In this document: positions 26,771 through 35,601 of the stretch, in pieces | Layout: every line of letters starts with the position of its first letter | Numbering within the stretch: the first letter of the stretch is position 1 | Assembly (NCBI RefSeq): GCF_001425305.1 | Contig: NZ_LMEE01000002.1 | Span: 189,284 to 253,283, forward strand | DNA: 64,000 nt | From: Phenylobacterium sp. Root1290 | GTDB lineage: Bacteria > Pseudomonadota > Alphaproteobacteria > Caulobacterales > Caulobacteraceae | Reading direction: 5' to 3' | Program-made: the position numbers and the translations under genes | The notes under the pieces: model-generated | What the model saw: the letters and a program-made list of their open reading frames with translations, nothing else | Databases searched by the model: none | Told to the model about the DNA's origin: nothing

Positions 26771-28048
26771 ATGAGCGACGGCGCCGTCGATCTTAAGTCT
26801 GAAGCTCGCGCCAAGGCCTACGCCCTGCCGCTTGACGAGTTCAACATGGCCGATCCGGAGCTGTTCCGCTCCGATACGATGTGGCCCTACTTCGAGCGCC
26901 TCCGGAAAGAGGACCCGGTCCACTACCACAAGGAGGGTCTGCACGAGGATGGCCCCTACTGGTCGGTGACCAAGTACAACGACATCATGGCGGTCGACAC
27001 CAATCACGAGGTGTTCTCGTCGGAGCCGTCGATCACGATCTTCGACCCCAAGGAAGACTTCCAGCTTCCGATGTTCATCGCGATGGACCCGCCCAAGCAC
27101 GACGTCCAGCGCAAGACCGTCAGCCCGATCGTCTCGCCGGCCAACCTGCACATGCTCGAGCCTCTGATCCGCGAGCGCATCTGCAAGACCCTCGACAGCC
27201 TGCCGATCGGCGAGGAGTTCGACTGGGTCGACAAGGTCTCGATCGAACTGACCACCCAGATGCTGGCCACCCTGTTCGATTTCCCTTGGGAAGAGCGCCG
27301 CAAGCTCACCCGCTGGTCGGACGTCGCCACCGCCGGACCGGAATCGGGCCTGTTCAGCTCCACCGATCCGGAGGTCGCCGACCAGGAACGCAAGATGGAG
27401 CTGTTCGAGTGCGTGGACTACTTCACGCGACTCTGGAACGAGCGGGTCAACGAGCCGCCTAAGGGCGACCTGATCTCCATGCTCGCCCATGGCGAAGCCA
27501 CGCGGAACATGGACCGCATGGAGTACCTGGGGAACCTGATCCTGCTGATCGTCGGCGGCAACGACACCACCCGCAACACCATGACCGGCTCGGTCCTGGC
27601 GCTGCACCAGAACCCCGACCAGAAGAAGAAGCTCTACGAGAACCCGGCCCTGATCCCCTCGATGGTCTCCGAGACCATCCGCTGGCAGACGCCGCTCGCC
27701 CACATGCGCCGCACCCTGAACCGGGACTTCGAGTTCCAGGGCAAGCAGATGAAGAAGGGTGACAAGGTCATCATGTGGTACGTCTCGGGCAACCGCGACG
27801 AAGAGGTCATCGACCGCCCGAACGACTACATCATCGACCGCGAGCGCCCTCGGAACCACATGTCCTTCGGCTTCGGCATCCACCGCTGCGTGGGCAACCG
27901 TCTGGCCGAACTGCAACTCAAGATCCTCTGGGAAGAGATCATCGCACGCTTCCCCTCCATCGAAGTCCAGGAAGAGCCGCGGCGCGTCCTGTCGTCCTTC
28001 GTGAAGGGCTACGAAGAGCTGAAGGTGATCATCCCGTCCAAGCTCTGA
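26771..28048 (+). CDS. Cytochrome P450, CYP153-like (terminal alkane/terpene hydroxylase type)
   Basis: This is a soluble P450 of 425 residues from the ATG at 26771, with GGAGG eight bases upstream. The oxygen-binding I-helix reads LIVGGNDTTRNTM, the K-helix ExxR is in SETIRWQTPLAHMRRT, and the heme-Cys loop is SFGFGIHRCVGNRLAELQLK. The blocks GDKVIMWYVSGNRDEEVID and LAHMRRT are characteristic of CYP153 enzymes, which hydroxylate terminal carbons of alkanes or cyclic terpenes. No ferredoxin or ferredoxin reductase gene is adjacent, so electron partners must come from elsewhere. The oxidoreductase gene is divergent. The subfamily call is from remembered motifs, not an alignment. Confidence 0.92.
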   Translation: MSDGAVDLKSEARAKAYALPLDEFNMADPELFRSDTMWPYFERLRKEDPVHYHKEGLHEDGPYWSVTKYNDIMAVDTNHEVFSSEPSITIFDPKEDFQLPMFIAMDPPKHDVQRKTVSPIVSPANLHMLEPLIRERICKTLDSLPIGEEFDWVDKVSIELTTQMLATLFDFPWEERRKLTRWSDVATAGPESGLFSSTDPEVADQERKMELFECVDYFTRLWNERVNEPPKGDLISMLAHGEATRNMDRMEYLGNLILLIVGGNDTTRNTMTGSVLALHQNPDQKKKLYENPALIPSMVSETIRWQTPLAHMRRTLNRDFEFQGKQMKKGDKVIMWYVSGNRDEEVIDRPNDYIIDRERPRNHMSFGFGIHRCVGNRLAELQLKILWEEIIARFPSIEVQEEPRRVLSSFVKGYEELKVIIPSKL

Positions 28049-28060
28049 TCGAGACTTGAG

Positions 28061-28080
28061 GGGGCCGCGCCAGCGGCCCC
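28061..28080. terminator. Hairpin between the P450 and porin genes
   Basis: GGGGCCGC-GCCA-GCGGCCCC forms an 8-bp GC stem between convergent stops at 28048 and 28087. It has only a weak T-rich tail (TTCACTT), so it is terminator-like rather than canonical. Confidence 0.65.
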
Positions 28081-28086
28081 TTCACT

Positions 28087-29319
28087 TCAGAACACGATCT
28101 GCAGACGGCCGGCCAGGCTGTCGCCTTCATCGGTGCCGGCATACGGGCCGGCGCGGTGCATGACCTCCCAGTGGCTGAGATTGACCATCAGCCGCAGCCA
28201 ATCCTCCAGCCGCCAGTTGAGGCCGACCTCGGCCTCGCTGCCCTTGCCGCCCATTGGCGCATCGGTGTTGTCGAGCGTCTGGTAGCGCACCGCCACCTCC
28301 CACGCGCCAGGCCCGCCCTTGGACACCGGCGATCGCGGCCCAATCTTCACGAACGTCCCGCCCCGGCTTGAATAGGCCGCGTTCTCGCCGGTGATCATCC
28401 AGCCTGCAGTCCAGGCGGTGGCGTCGACGGCCACATGGTCGCTGCGGGTGTCGATCTCCCGCCGCCCGGCCTCGACGAACCCCCACAGCGGGCCGCGCAC
28501 CGCGCCCAGTTCCAGCCCGTATCCCGCACCATGCAGCGGGTCGCGCAGGGCGCCGAGCGGCACCTGCACCTCCTTGTTGATGTGCCCGGCCCAGGAGGTG
28601 TTGCGCGCGTGGCTCGCCAGGTCGGCCGGAAAGTCCTCGTAGAAGCCCCAGGCCCCGAGGTGGATTATCCCCTGCCCCGACTTGACCGGATTCCAGTGCG
28701 CGCGCGCCAGGTAGGAGGTCACGTCCCTGGCCACGCCCTTGTTGCCCGGATCGTCGCCGGCGACCTGCGCCGTCACGTGCCAATCCGCGCCATAGACCTT
28801 GGCGATGCCGCCCCAGCCATAGAAGCCCTTGAGCGGGATCACCGCCAAGGCCACGGCGTTGCGCTCCAGAAACGGCGTGCCGTCCGAGCTGCTGGAGCCG
28901 TCGACGCCGCGCTCGCTCAGCCGGTTGCCCAGCACCAGCTCGACATCCTTGCCGGCCCAACGGTCGCGCCAGGCCAGATAGGTGCCGCGCAGGATCGCCT
29001 TGTCTCCCGCGAAATCGCCTTCGGCGGTGTAGAACAGGTGCTCGCCCACCATGCCCTCGACCCCGAAACGCAGGGCGCGGACCTCGTCGCCGTAGAAGTT
29101 GCGCTCCGAAAACGCCGAGCCCTCGGTGCTTGAGGCGTCCAGCAGCAAACGCCCCTTCGGACGCAGGCTGAACCCGCCGTCCTGCGTTACGAACTGGCGG
29201 CCGTCCCAATGGAAGTCGACGTCCGACGCGACGGCCGGCGCAGCGCACGCGGCCAGGGCGCAAGCCAAGGCTGACAACTTGAGAATGACGACGCCCCCAG
29301 CGGATCGCTTCCGCCACAT
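28087..29319 (-). CDS. Outer-membrane porin, OprO/OprP (phosphate-selective porin) family
   Basis: This 410-residue beta-barrel protein has a signal peptide (about residues 12-31, ILKLSALACALAACAAPAVA). The OprP-type start follows: DVDFHWDGRQFVTQDGGFSL and FSLRPKGRLLLDAS. Alternating amphipathic strands end in a terminal Phe (LAGRLQIVF), the outer-membrane insertion signal. GWMITGENAAYSSRGGTF and EVAVRYQTLDNTDAPM are late-strand blocks of this family. The named family includes phosphate and pyrophosphate porins, but most members have unknown solutes. It lies 119 bases downstream of the first IclR gene on the same strand, so it may share that regulon. Confidence 0.87.
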   Translation of the reverse strand: MWRKRSAGGVVILKLSALACALAACAAPAVASDVDFHWDGRQFVTQDGGFSLRPKGRLLLDASSTEGSAFSERNFYGDEVRALRFGVEGMVGEHLFYTAEGDFAGDKAILRGTYLAWRDRWAGKDVELVLGNRLSERGVDGSSSSDGTPFLERNAVALAVIPLKGFYGWGGIAKVYGADWHVTAQVAGDDPGNKGVARDVTSYLARAHWNPVKSGQGIIHLGAWGFYEDFPADLASHARNTSWAGHINKEVQVPLGALRDPLHGAGYGLELGAVRGPLWGFVEAGRREIDTRSDHVAVDATAWTAGWMITGENAAYSSRGGTFVKIGPRSPVSKGGPGAWEVAVRYQTLDNTDAPMGGKGSEAEVGLNWRLEDWLRLMVNLSHWEVMHRAGPYAGTDEGDSLAGRLQIVF

Positions 29320-29438
29320 GCGGCGTACCTGCTCGTCGACTAGACGCAGCGATTCAAGCTTCCAGCAGCAGACCGAGGGATCTATTTTTCAGAACCGCCC
29401 GAACGGCCGGCGACATTGATCGGCGCGGCGGGATTAGT

Positions 29439-30176
29439 TCAGACCGGCGCGAGCTCGCCGATTTCGCCACATGCCGCCAGCAAGGCGTCGGAAGCCTCGC
29501 GCAGATGCTCGCCGCTCATGCGCGCCGCCATGGCCGAGATCGTGATCGCAGCGACGGGCGCGCCGTCCGGGCCATGGATCGCCGCCGAGATCGACCGTGT
29601 CCCTTCCATCAGTCCGCCCTCGATGACCGCCATCCCGCGCTGCTTCACCAGCGGCAGGTCCGCCAGGATCTCCTCGGGCGAGAACGGCTGTCCGGCCGGC
29701 GGCTCCGCCAGGCCCTGGGCGACGGCGGCGGCCGGACTACGCATCGCGCTCATGAACACGCGCCCCGCCGCGGTCAGGGCCATCGGCGCGCGCGTGCCGT
29801 TCAGCGGCGTGTAGCGAAGCGCGCGGGCCGGCGCGACGCGATCCAGAAACAGCACTTCGTGTCCAACCGGGACCGCCAGCAGCACAGTGTCCTGCGTCTG
29901 CTGATGCAGCTTCTGAAGGTGGGGCGACACGGTCCGGCGCAGGCTGTTGGTCGAGATAATCGCCACGCCTAGTTCCCAGGCTTTCAGCGAGGCGAAGTAC
30001 CGCGCCGTCTCGGCGTCCTTCTCGACATAGCCGAGCTCGATAAGGGTGCTCAAAAGCCTGTGGACGTTGGACTTCTGCAGTCCCAACGCCTCTGTCAGGG
30101 CGCTCAGGCGCATGGGGCGTTTGGCGCGCGCCAAAACCTCCAGGACCGCAAAGCCCTTCGCGACCGTGGTATCCAT
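29439..30176 (-). CDS. IclR-family transcriptional regulator 1
   Basis: IclR proteins have an N-terminal winged helix-turn-helix and a C-terminal ligand domain that binds small aromatic or carboxylate effectors. The protein has 245 residues from the ATG at 30176, with GGAGGGG five bases upstream. The helix-turn-helix includes LSALTEALGLQKSNVHRLLS, and the effector domain includes VLFLDRVAPARALRYTPLNG. The recognition helix LQKSNVHRLLSTL is nearly the same as in the second IclR protein at 33484. Two 17-bp palindromes lie between this gene and the divergent TonB receptor gene, as expected for autoregulation and control of uptake. Confidence 0.93.
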   Translation of the reverse strand: MDTTVAKGFAVLEVLARAKRPMRLSALTEALGLQKSNVHRLLSTLIELGYVEKDAETARYFASLKAWELGVAIISTNSLRRTVSPHLQKLHQQTQDTVLLAVPVGHEVLFLDRVAPARALRYTPLNGTRAPMALTAAGRVFMSAMRSPAAAVAQGLAEPPAGQPFSPEEILADLPLVKQRGMAVIEGGLMEGTRSISAAIHGPDGAPVAAITISAMAARMSGEHLREASDALLAACGEIGELAPV

Positions 30177-30210
30177 CACGCCCCTCCGACTGCAGCAGCC
30201 TAGCTGATCC

Positions 30211-30252
30211 GTTCCAAATATTGAAACGTGCATTTGTTCCACATAATGGAAC
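30211..30252. promoter_or_regulatory. Twin 17-bp IclR-type operators between IclR 1 and the TonB receptor gene
   Basis: Two sites are GTTCCAAATATTGAAAC (30211-30227) and GTTCCACATAATGGAAC (30236-30252), 25 bases apart start to start. They lie between the IclR 1 start and the receptor start at 30350. Both follow the pattern GTTCC-N7-GRAAC; the second has perfectly symmetrical arms. The same pattern occurs twice again before the second IclR gene. Confidence 0.75.
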
Positions 30253-30349
30253 AACGATCTAATATGTAGACGCACGATCCGATCGCTGCATATCCTCGCG
30301 CATAACTTCCGTCACCGAATGACGGTCGGCCAATGCATTAGGGGGAACC

Positions 30350-33328
30350 ATGTTGAAGTCCGAACGCCTCTGCGGCGTCTCGGTCCTGGCGATCATGCTT
30401 GGGACCGCGCTCGCCACGACCGCTCACGCACAGGACAAGACTGGCGAAGTCGCCGAGGTCATCGTCACCGGATCGTTCATCCGCGGCACCCCGGAAGACG
30501 CCGCCCTGCCCGTCGATGTGCTGTCGGCTCAGGATCTGCAGAAGCAGGGCGCTCCTGCGATGGTCGACATCATCAAGGCGATCCCCGGCGTGCAGAGCGT
30601 GCTCGGCGAAACCAACCAGTTCGCCAGCCAGGCGACGACCGGCTCGGGCAACGTCAACCTGCGCGGTCTGGGCGCGGTCCGGACCCTGGTCCTGCTCAAC
30701 GGCCGGCGCCTGACCAGCTCGCCGGGCGGCTCCGGCGTCGACACCAACCTGTTGCCGAGCGCGGCCGTCGGCCGGATCGAGGTCCTCAAGGACGGCGCGG
30801 CCGCGACCTACGGCTCGGACGCCATCGGCGGCGTCGTCAACTTCATCACCCGCACCGACCTCAACGGCTTGGAGCTCAACGGCAGCTATACGCTGATCGA
30901 CGGATCGGACGGCGACTACACGCTCAGCGCCAACTACGGCTGGGTCGGCGACCGCGGCGACGCCCTGATCTCGGTGGGCTACCGCCATCGCTCGGAGCTC
31001 GACACCCTGGAGCGCGACTGGGCGGTCAACAGCTACCTGGAAAACCCCAACGGCAGCTGGTCCGGCTTCGGCAATCCCGGCACCTACATCTCGGGCACGA
31101 CCCGCTTCATCGACCCGGGCTGCACCGCGCTCGGCAACACCATCGTCACCGCCGCAGCCGGGACCCAGAGCTGCTACTTCCAGTTCGGCCGCTTCAACAA
31201 CCTGGTCGAGGAGGAGGAGCACTATCAGGTCTACGGTCAGTTCAACTGGGACCTGACCGAGAAGACCCGCTTCCACGCCGAGGCGCTCTACGCCAGCCAC
31301 GACGTGCCGCATGAAGGCACCTCGCCGTCATACGGCCCGACCCAGGCGTTCGGCCCCGGTGCGGCCTCCGGCTCCTTCATCATTCCGCGGACCAATCCCG
31401 GCCTCTGCGGCACGGCCGGAGCCGCCCTCTGCCTGCCCGGCAGCCTTCTCCCGCAGCTGACGCCCGCCCAGCAGACCGCCGTCAACACCGCCGGCTTCAC
31501 CGCCGCCAACATCCTGCTCTGGCGTCCCTATGGCGTCGGCGGCAACCCGCTGACCGGCGATTCCAAACCCGACCAGCGGTTCTTCGAGGGCTTCCGCGTC
31601 TCGGCCGGTCTCAATGGCGAGTTCGACAACGGCGTCGGCTGGGATGTCGCCGTCACCCACATGATCAACCGCAGCGACATCGTCACCTACGACATCCCCG
31701 TCGCGCGGCTCCATTACGCCCTCAACGGCCTCGGCGGCCCGGGCTGTGACACCGATCCGGTGACGCCGGGCGTCCAGGGCGGCGTCGCGGGCGTCGGCTC
31801 ATGCCTCTATTACAATCCGTTCTCGACGGGCGTCCCGGCCAACGCCGCCTCCGGCGAAACCAACCCGAACTACGTGGCCGGCTCCGCCGCCGCCAACGCC
31901 AACAGCCGCGCCATCGGCCAGTGGCTGTTCCAGCCGTACGGCTATCAGTCCGAGACCACGCTGACCGTCGTCGATGCGGTGATCAACGGCCAGTCCAGCC
32001 TCGACTTCGGCGGCGGCCCGATCGGCTGGGCGGCGGGCGCTCAGTACCGCGACAACACCTTCAGCCGCGAGGTGAACGACATCAACAACATCGCGCTGAA
32101 CCCGTGCCCGGAGGAGAACGTCACCAACTGCACGACCGGACGCGGCAACGGCGTCTTCGGCTTCCTCGGCCCGCTTTCGGAGCAGGATCTCGGCAGCGAC
32201 GTCTGGGCGGTGTTCGGCGAGGCCCAGGTCCCGATCACCGACAACCTCTCGTTCCAGCTCGCGGTGCGGCACGAGGACTACGGCGGCGAAGTCGGCTCCA
32301 CGACCAACCCGAAGCTCGCGGTTCGCTGGCAGGCCGTCGACTGGCTGGCCTTCCGCGCCTCGGCCGGCACGACCTTCCGCGCGCCGACCGACATGAACCT
32401 GGTGCCGGACGCCAACACCACCCAGGCCTTCATCACCCAGACCAGCGGCTACCGGGCCTTCGACACGACCGGCAACCCGAACCTGAAGCCCGAAACCGCC
32501 GACACGCTGAACATCGGCGCCATCGTCGACTTCGGCGCGTTCAAGGCGACCATCGACTACTGGTCGTTCGACTTCCAGGACACCATCGAGGCGGAGTCCG
32601 GCTCGGGTCTGCTCTCCACCGTGTTCCCCAACGGCTCGTCCACCACCCTGCCGAACGGTTGCGCCAACCCGGCCCTCGCGCCGCTGGTCGCCCGCTTCGT
32701 GTTCCAGGGCGGCGTCTGCGCGCCTGGCGCGATCCAGCGCGTCAAGCTGACCACCATCAACGGCACGGGCGTGAAGACCTCCGGCGTCGATTTCTCGGCC
32801 ACCTTCCGCGCCGACGGCGTCTGGGGCGGGGCGATGAACTTCGGCCTCGATGGTTCCTACCTGCTGAAGTACGACACCGGCCCGGCCTTCATCGAAGGCA
32901 TCCAGGTCGAGGCGGGCCAGGAACTGGCCGGAACCCACGGCGGCACGGCGGGCGGGACCTCCTATCCCAAGCTCCGCGCCAACCTCTATGCCGAGTACGT
33001 CCGGGACGTGCACAACCTGCGCCTCACCCTGCGCTACATCGACAGCATGGCCGACGTGCGCGACGGGCGGTTCGGGGGCACGAACATCTTCGGGCAGAAC
33101 GGCGCGGTGTTCGGCTACATCCTGCCCCAGGGTGCAAAGCTCGACGCCTTCGTCACCGCCGATGCGTCCTACCGGGTGCTGCTGCCCTGGGACACCACGG
33201 CCAGCGTCACGATCACCAACCTGTTCGACGCCGATCCGCCGTTCGCGCGCCGCGACCTCAGCTACGACCCGGCCACCGCCAACCCGTTGGGGCGCACGTT
33301 CAAGCTGAGCGTCACCAAGCGTTTCTGA
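30350..33328 (+). CDS. TonB-dependent outer-membrane receptor
   Basis: This 992-residue receptor imports a substrate across the outer membrane using TonB energy. It has a signal peptide (about 1-27, ending TTAHAQ) and a plug domain with VIVTGSFIRGTPEDAALPVD, NVNLRGLGAVRTLVLLNGRR and GRIEVLKDGAAATYGSDAIG. A long 22-strand barrel ends FKLSVTKRF. It is of the large Caulobacterales/Sphingomonadales type, whose substrates are often organic molecules rather than siderophores. A strong GGGGGAA site precedes the ATG. Twin IclR-type operators sit upstream and a clear terminator follows. Gene context suggests uptake of an ester substrate; the substrate is unknown. Confidence 0.93.
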   Translation: MLKSERLCGVSVLAIMLGTALATTAHAQDKTGEVAEVIVTGSFIRGTPEDAALPVDVLSAQDLQKQGAPAMVDIIKAIPGVQSVLGETNQFASQATTGSGNVNLRGLGAVRTLVLLNGRRLTSSPGGSGVDTNLLPSAAVGRIEVLKDGAAATYGSDAIGGVVNFITRTDLNGLELNGSYTLIDGSDGDYTLSANYGWVGDRGDALISVGYRHRSELDTLERDWAVNSYLENPNGSWSGFGNPGTYISGTTRFIDPGCTALGNTIVTAAAGTQSCYFQFGRFNNLVEEEEHYQVYGQFNWDLTEKTRFHAEALYASHDVPHEGTSPSYGPTQAFGPGAASGSFIIPRTNPGLCGTAGAALCLPGSLLPQLTPAQQTAVNTAGFTAANILLWRPYGVGGNPLTGDSKPDQRFFEGFRVSAGLNGEFDNGVGWDVAVTHMINRSDIVTYDIPVARLHYALNGLGGPGCDTDPVTPGVQGGVAGVGSCLYYNPFSTGVPANAASGETNPNYVAGSAAANANSRAIGQWLFQPYGYQSETTLTVVDAVINGQSSLDFGGGPIGWAAGAQYRDNTFSREVNDINNIALNPCPEENVTNCTTGRGNGVFGFLGPLSEQDLGSDVWAVFGEAQVPITDNLSFQLAVRHEDYGGEVGSTTNPKLAVRWQAVDWLAFRASAGTTFRAPTDMNLVPDANTTQAFITQTSGYRAFDTTGNPNLKPETADTLNIGAIVDFGAFKATIDYWSFDFQDTIEAESGSGLLSTVFPNGSSTTLPNGCANPALAPLVARFVFQGGVCAPGAIQRVKLTTINGTGVKTSGVDFSATFRADGVWGGAMNFGLDGSYLLKYDTGPAFIEGIQVEAGQELAGTHGGTAGGTSYPKLRANLYAEYVRDVHNLRLTLRYIDSMADVRDGRFGGTNIFGQNGAVFGYILPQGAKLDAFVTADASYRVLLPWDTTASVTITNLFDADPPFARRDLSYDPATANPLGRTFKLSVTKRF

Positions 33329-33350
33329 CCCTTCCTTTCCTGCCCACTTC

Positions 33351-33386
33351 GGCCGCCTCGAAATCTCCGGGGCGGCCTCTTTTTTT
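33351..33386 (+). terminator. Intrinsic terminator of the TonB receptor gene
   Basis: GGCCGCCTCG pairs with CGGGGCGGCC (one G-T pair), followed by TCTTTTTTT. It ends the receptor transcript before the second IclR promoter region. Confidence 0.9.
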
Positions 33387-33395
33387 GGCCGATTA

Positions 33396-33432
33396 GTTCC
33401 GCAGAATGGAACATCATTTCATATATTGGAAC
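33396..33432. promoter_or_regulatory. Twin 17-bp IclR-type operators before IclR 2 and the esterase operon
   Basis: Two sites are GTTCCGCAGAATGGAAC (33396-33412) and ATTTCATATATTGGAAC (33416-33432), 20 bases apart start to start, 52 bases before the IclR 2 ATG. The first matches the site before the TonB receptor in both arms; the second is close to the reverse complement of the other upstream site. Confidence 0.75.
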
Positions 33433-33483
33433 AACACGAATATCTGTGTCATAGCTGGCGCACGACGGAGGTGGGCGGCGACG

Positions 33484-34203
33484 ATGGACCGGGCGGTTTC
33501 CCGCAGTTTCGACATCCTGGAGTGCCTGGCTCGGGCGCGGCAGCCGTCGCGCCTGTCGGACATCGCCGCTGAGACCGGCCTGCAGAAGAGCACTGTCCAC
33601 CGCATCCTCGGCACGCTCTGTGCGCTGGGCCACGCCCGCCAGGACGAGACCGGCCGCTACGGGCCGACGCTGCGGGCCTGGGAACTGGGCGCCGGCGTGG
33701 TCACGTCCATGCCCATCTACCGCGTGGCCGCCGGCTTCCTGCAGGCGCTGCATCGGACCACCGCCGAGACCGTCAGCCTGACCATCCTGTCCGGCGACGA
33801 CGTGGTCTATCTTGAGAAGATCGTGGCCGCCCGGCCGGTGCGCTTCTACACGCGCGTCGGCAGCCGGGCGCCCGCTCCGCTGACCGCCAGCGGCAAGGCG
33901 ATGCTCGCCTTCCGCCCCGACGCCCGCTCCGTGGTCGAGCGCGTCGCCGCCGTCAGCAATCTGGATGTCCCCGCACTGATGACGGAGCTCTCGCAGGTCC
34001 GTCAGCGGGGCTACGCGCTCTCCGGCTACAGCCCCGGCGTCACGAGCATCGGCGCCGCGGTTGCAGCCGGAGGCGCACCCCCTGACGCGGCGCTGTCCAT
34101 CTCGGCGCCCACCGAACGCCTGACCGCCCGCAAGCGCGATGCGCTGATCGAAGCCCTGCTCGAGACGCGGGCCCGCATGACCGAGGCCCTCGACCAGCGA
34201 TGA
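33484..34203 (+). CDS. IclR-family transcriptional regulator 2
   Basis: This 239-residue IclR protein starts at the ATG at 33484, with GGAGGTGG upstream. The frame is open to 33406, but that stretch lies in the operator. Its helix-turn-helix LSDIAAETGLQKSTVHRILG shares the recognition helix residues with IclR 1. The ligand domain contains VVYLEKIVAARPVRFYTRVG and LTASGKAMLAF. Its stop overlaps the start of the PrpD-family gene by four bases (ATGA), so it heads the catabolic operon and is probably autoregulated through the two operators upstream. Effector unknown. Confidence 0.93.
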   Translation: MDRAVSRSFDILECLARARQPSRLSDIAAETGLQKSTVHRILGTLCALGHARQDETGRYGPTLRAWELGAGVVTSMPIYRVAAGFLQALHRTTAETVSLTILSGDDVVYLEKIVAARPVRFYTRVGSRAPAPLTASGKAMLAFRPDARSVVERVAAVSNLDVPALMTELSQVRQRGYALSGYSPGVTSIGAAVAAGGAPPDAALSISAPTERLTARKRDALIEALLETRARMTEALDQR

Positions 34204-35591
34204 CCAAGCCAGCCCAAGACGCGCGCCCCGTGGGCGACGCTCTCGCCGCCTACGTCGCCGGTGCGCTCCACTCCCGCCCGTCGGCCTCTGACCGCGAACT
34301 CGGGCTCCTGCACATCCTCGACACCCTGGCCTCGATCGTCGCCTGCCGCGACCTGGAGCCGGCGGTCCTCGCGCGGGGCTATGCGCTCTCGCTCAGCGGC
34401 GGGACCAGCCGCTACGCCGCCACCATCCTGGGGACCGACGAGCGCGCCGGGATTGTCGATGCGGCCTTCGCCAGCGCCATGACCGGCCACGGCGCCGAGA
34501 TCAACGACTTCATCCCCTCGGCTTTCGTCCAGCCGGGCCCCGCAGTGCTTAGCGTCGGCCTCGCGGTCGCTGAGGTCAAAGGCGCCACCGGCGCCGAACT
34601 GCTTTCCGCCGTCATCGCCGGGTATGAAGTGGCCGGGCGCATGCCCAAGGCGCTCGGCGTCGACAACCTGCGCCGCGCCGGGATCGCCAACCACGGCATC
34701 GGACCGCAGTTCGGCGCGGCCGTGACCGCCGCCGCCTTGCTGCGCCTGCCGCAGGACAAGATCGCCGACGTCTTCAGCTTCTGCGCCCAGCAGGCGTCCG
34801 GCTCCTGGCAATGGCTGCTGGACGTCGAGCACATCGAGAAGGCCTTCGTCTTCGCCGGCATGGGCGCGCGCGACGGACTGCACGCCGCCCTGATGGTCGC
34901 GGCCGGCTTCCGCGGCGTGCGCGATTGCCTGGACAATCCCGGCGGCTGGATGCGCGGCCCGCTGTTCTCGGGCGGCGACCGCGCCTATCTGATCGAAGAC
35001 CTCGGCCGGCGCTCGGAACTGCCGCACACCGCGTTCAAGCGCTACCCGGTCGGCGGCCCGACCCAGCCGGCGGTCGAGGCGCTGCTGGACCTGGCGTCGG
35101 ACGTCGCCGGCGCCGATGTCGCCTCTGTGCTGATCGAGATGCCCGGCCGCTGGCAGGCCTTCCGCGACGCCGCGATGCCGGCCCTCAACCTGCGCTACCT
35201 CGCCGCCATCATCCTGCTGGACGGCCGCCTGGACTTCGTCGGGGCCCAGAGCCTGCAGCGCATGGCGCAGGACCCCGCCGCCCGCGCGCTGATGGACAAG
35301 GTCGAGATCCGCCACGACCCCGCTCAGGAGGCGCAGCCCGGCGAGCCGCGCACCGAGTCCGCGCGCGTGGCCATCGTCCTGGCCGACGGACGGCGGCTCG
35401 AACGCTACGTCCCCCACGTGCTCGGCTTCCCGTCTCACCCGATGAGCGCCGCCGACGTCGAGGCCAAAGCCGCCGACCTGATGGCCCCTGCCCTGGGCGC
35501 GGCGCGCGCCCAGTCGGTGATCGACGCCGTCCGCGGCCTTGAGGCCCTGCCCGACGCCAGCGCGCTGATCCGCCTGATCGCCCGCCCCTGA
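34200..35591 (+). CDS. MmgE/PrpD family protein
   Basis: The family includes 2-methylcitrate dehydratase and cis-aconitate decarboxylase, which act on tricarboxylates and related acids. The 463-residue protein carries LLHILDTLASIVACRDLEP, FASAMTGHGAEINDFIPSAF, RAGIANHGIGPQFGAAVTAA and HTAFKRYPVGGPTQPAVEAL, covering the N-terminal helical domain and the lid domain. Members outside the citrate cluster, like this one, usually act on unidentified substrates. It is translationally coupled to IclR 2 (ATGA overlap) and precedes the first esterase by 10 bases. No methylcitrate synthase gene is present, so propionate metabolism is unlikely. Confidence 0.88.
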   Translation: MTKPAQDARPVGDALAAYVAGALHSRPSASDRELGLLHILDTLASIVACRDLEPAVLARGYALSLSGGTSRYAATILGTDERAGIVDAAFASAMTGHGAEINDFIPSAFVQPGPAVLSVGLAVAEVKGATGAELLSAVIAGYEVAGRMPKALGVDNLRRAGIANHGIGPQFGAAVTAAALLRLPQDKIADVFSFCAQQASGSWQWLLDVEHIEKAFVFAGMGARDGLHAALMVAAGFRGVRDCLDNPGGWMRGPLFSGGDRAYLIEDLGRRSELPHTAFKRYPVGGPTQPAVEALLDLASDVAGADVASVLIEMPGRWQAFRDAAMPALNLRYLAAIILLDGRLDFVGAQSLQRMAQDPAARALMDKVEIRHDPAQEAQPGEPRTESARVAIVLADGRRLERYVPHVLGFPSHPMSAADVEAKAADLMAPALGAARAQSVIDAVRGLEALPDASALIRLIARP

Positions 35592-35601
35592 GGAGACCTC
35601 G

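Noticed and set aside
33406-33483. Upstream ATG for IclR 2 at 33406.
   Set aside because: It lies within the operator pair and has no ribosome site; the ATG at 33484 has GGAGGTGG and matches family starts.
34200-35591. A propionate (2-methylcitrate) operon around the PrpD-family gene.
   Set aside because: No methylcitrate synthase, lyase or PrpR gene is present; neighbours are esterases and IclR regulators.
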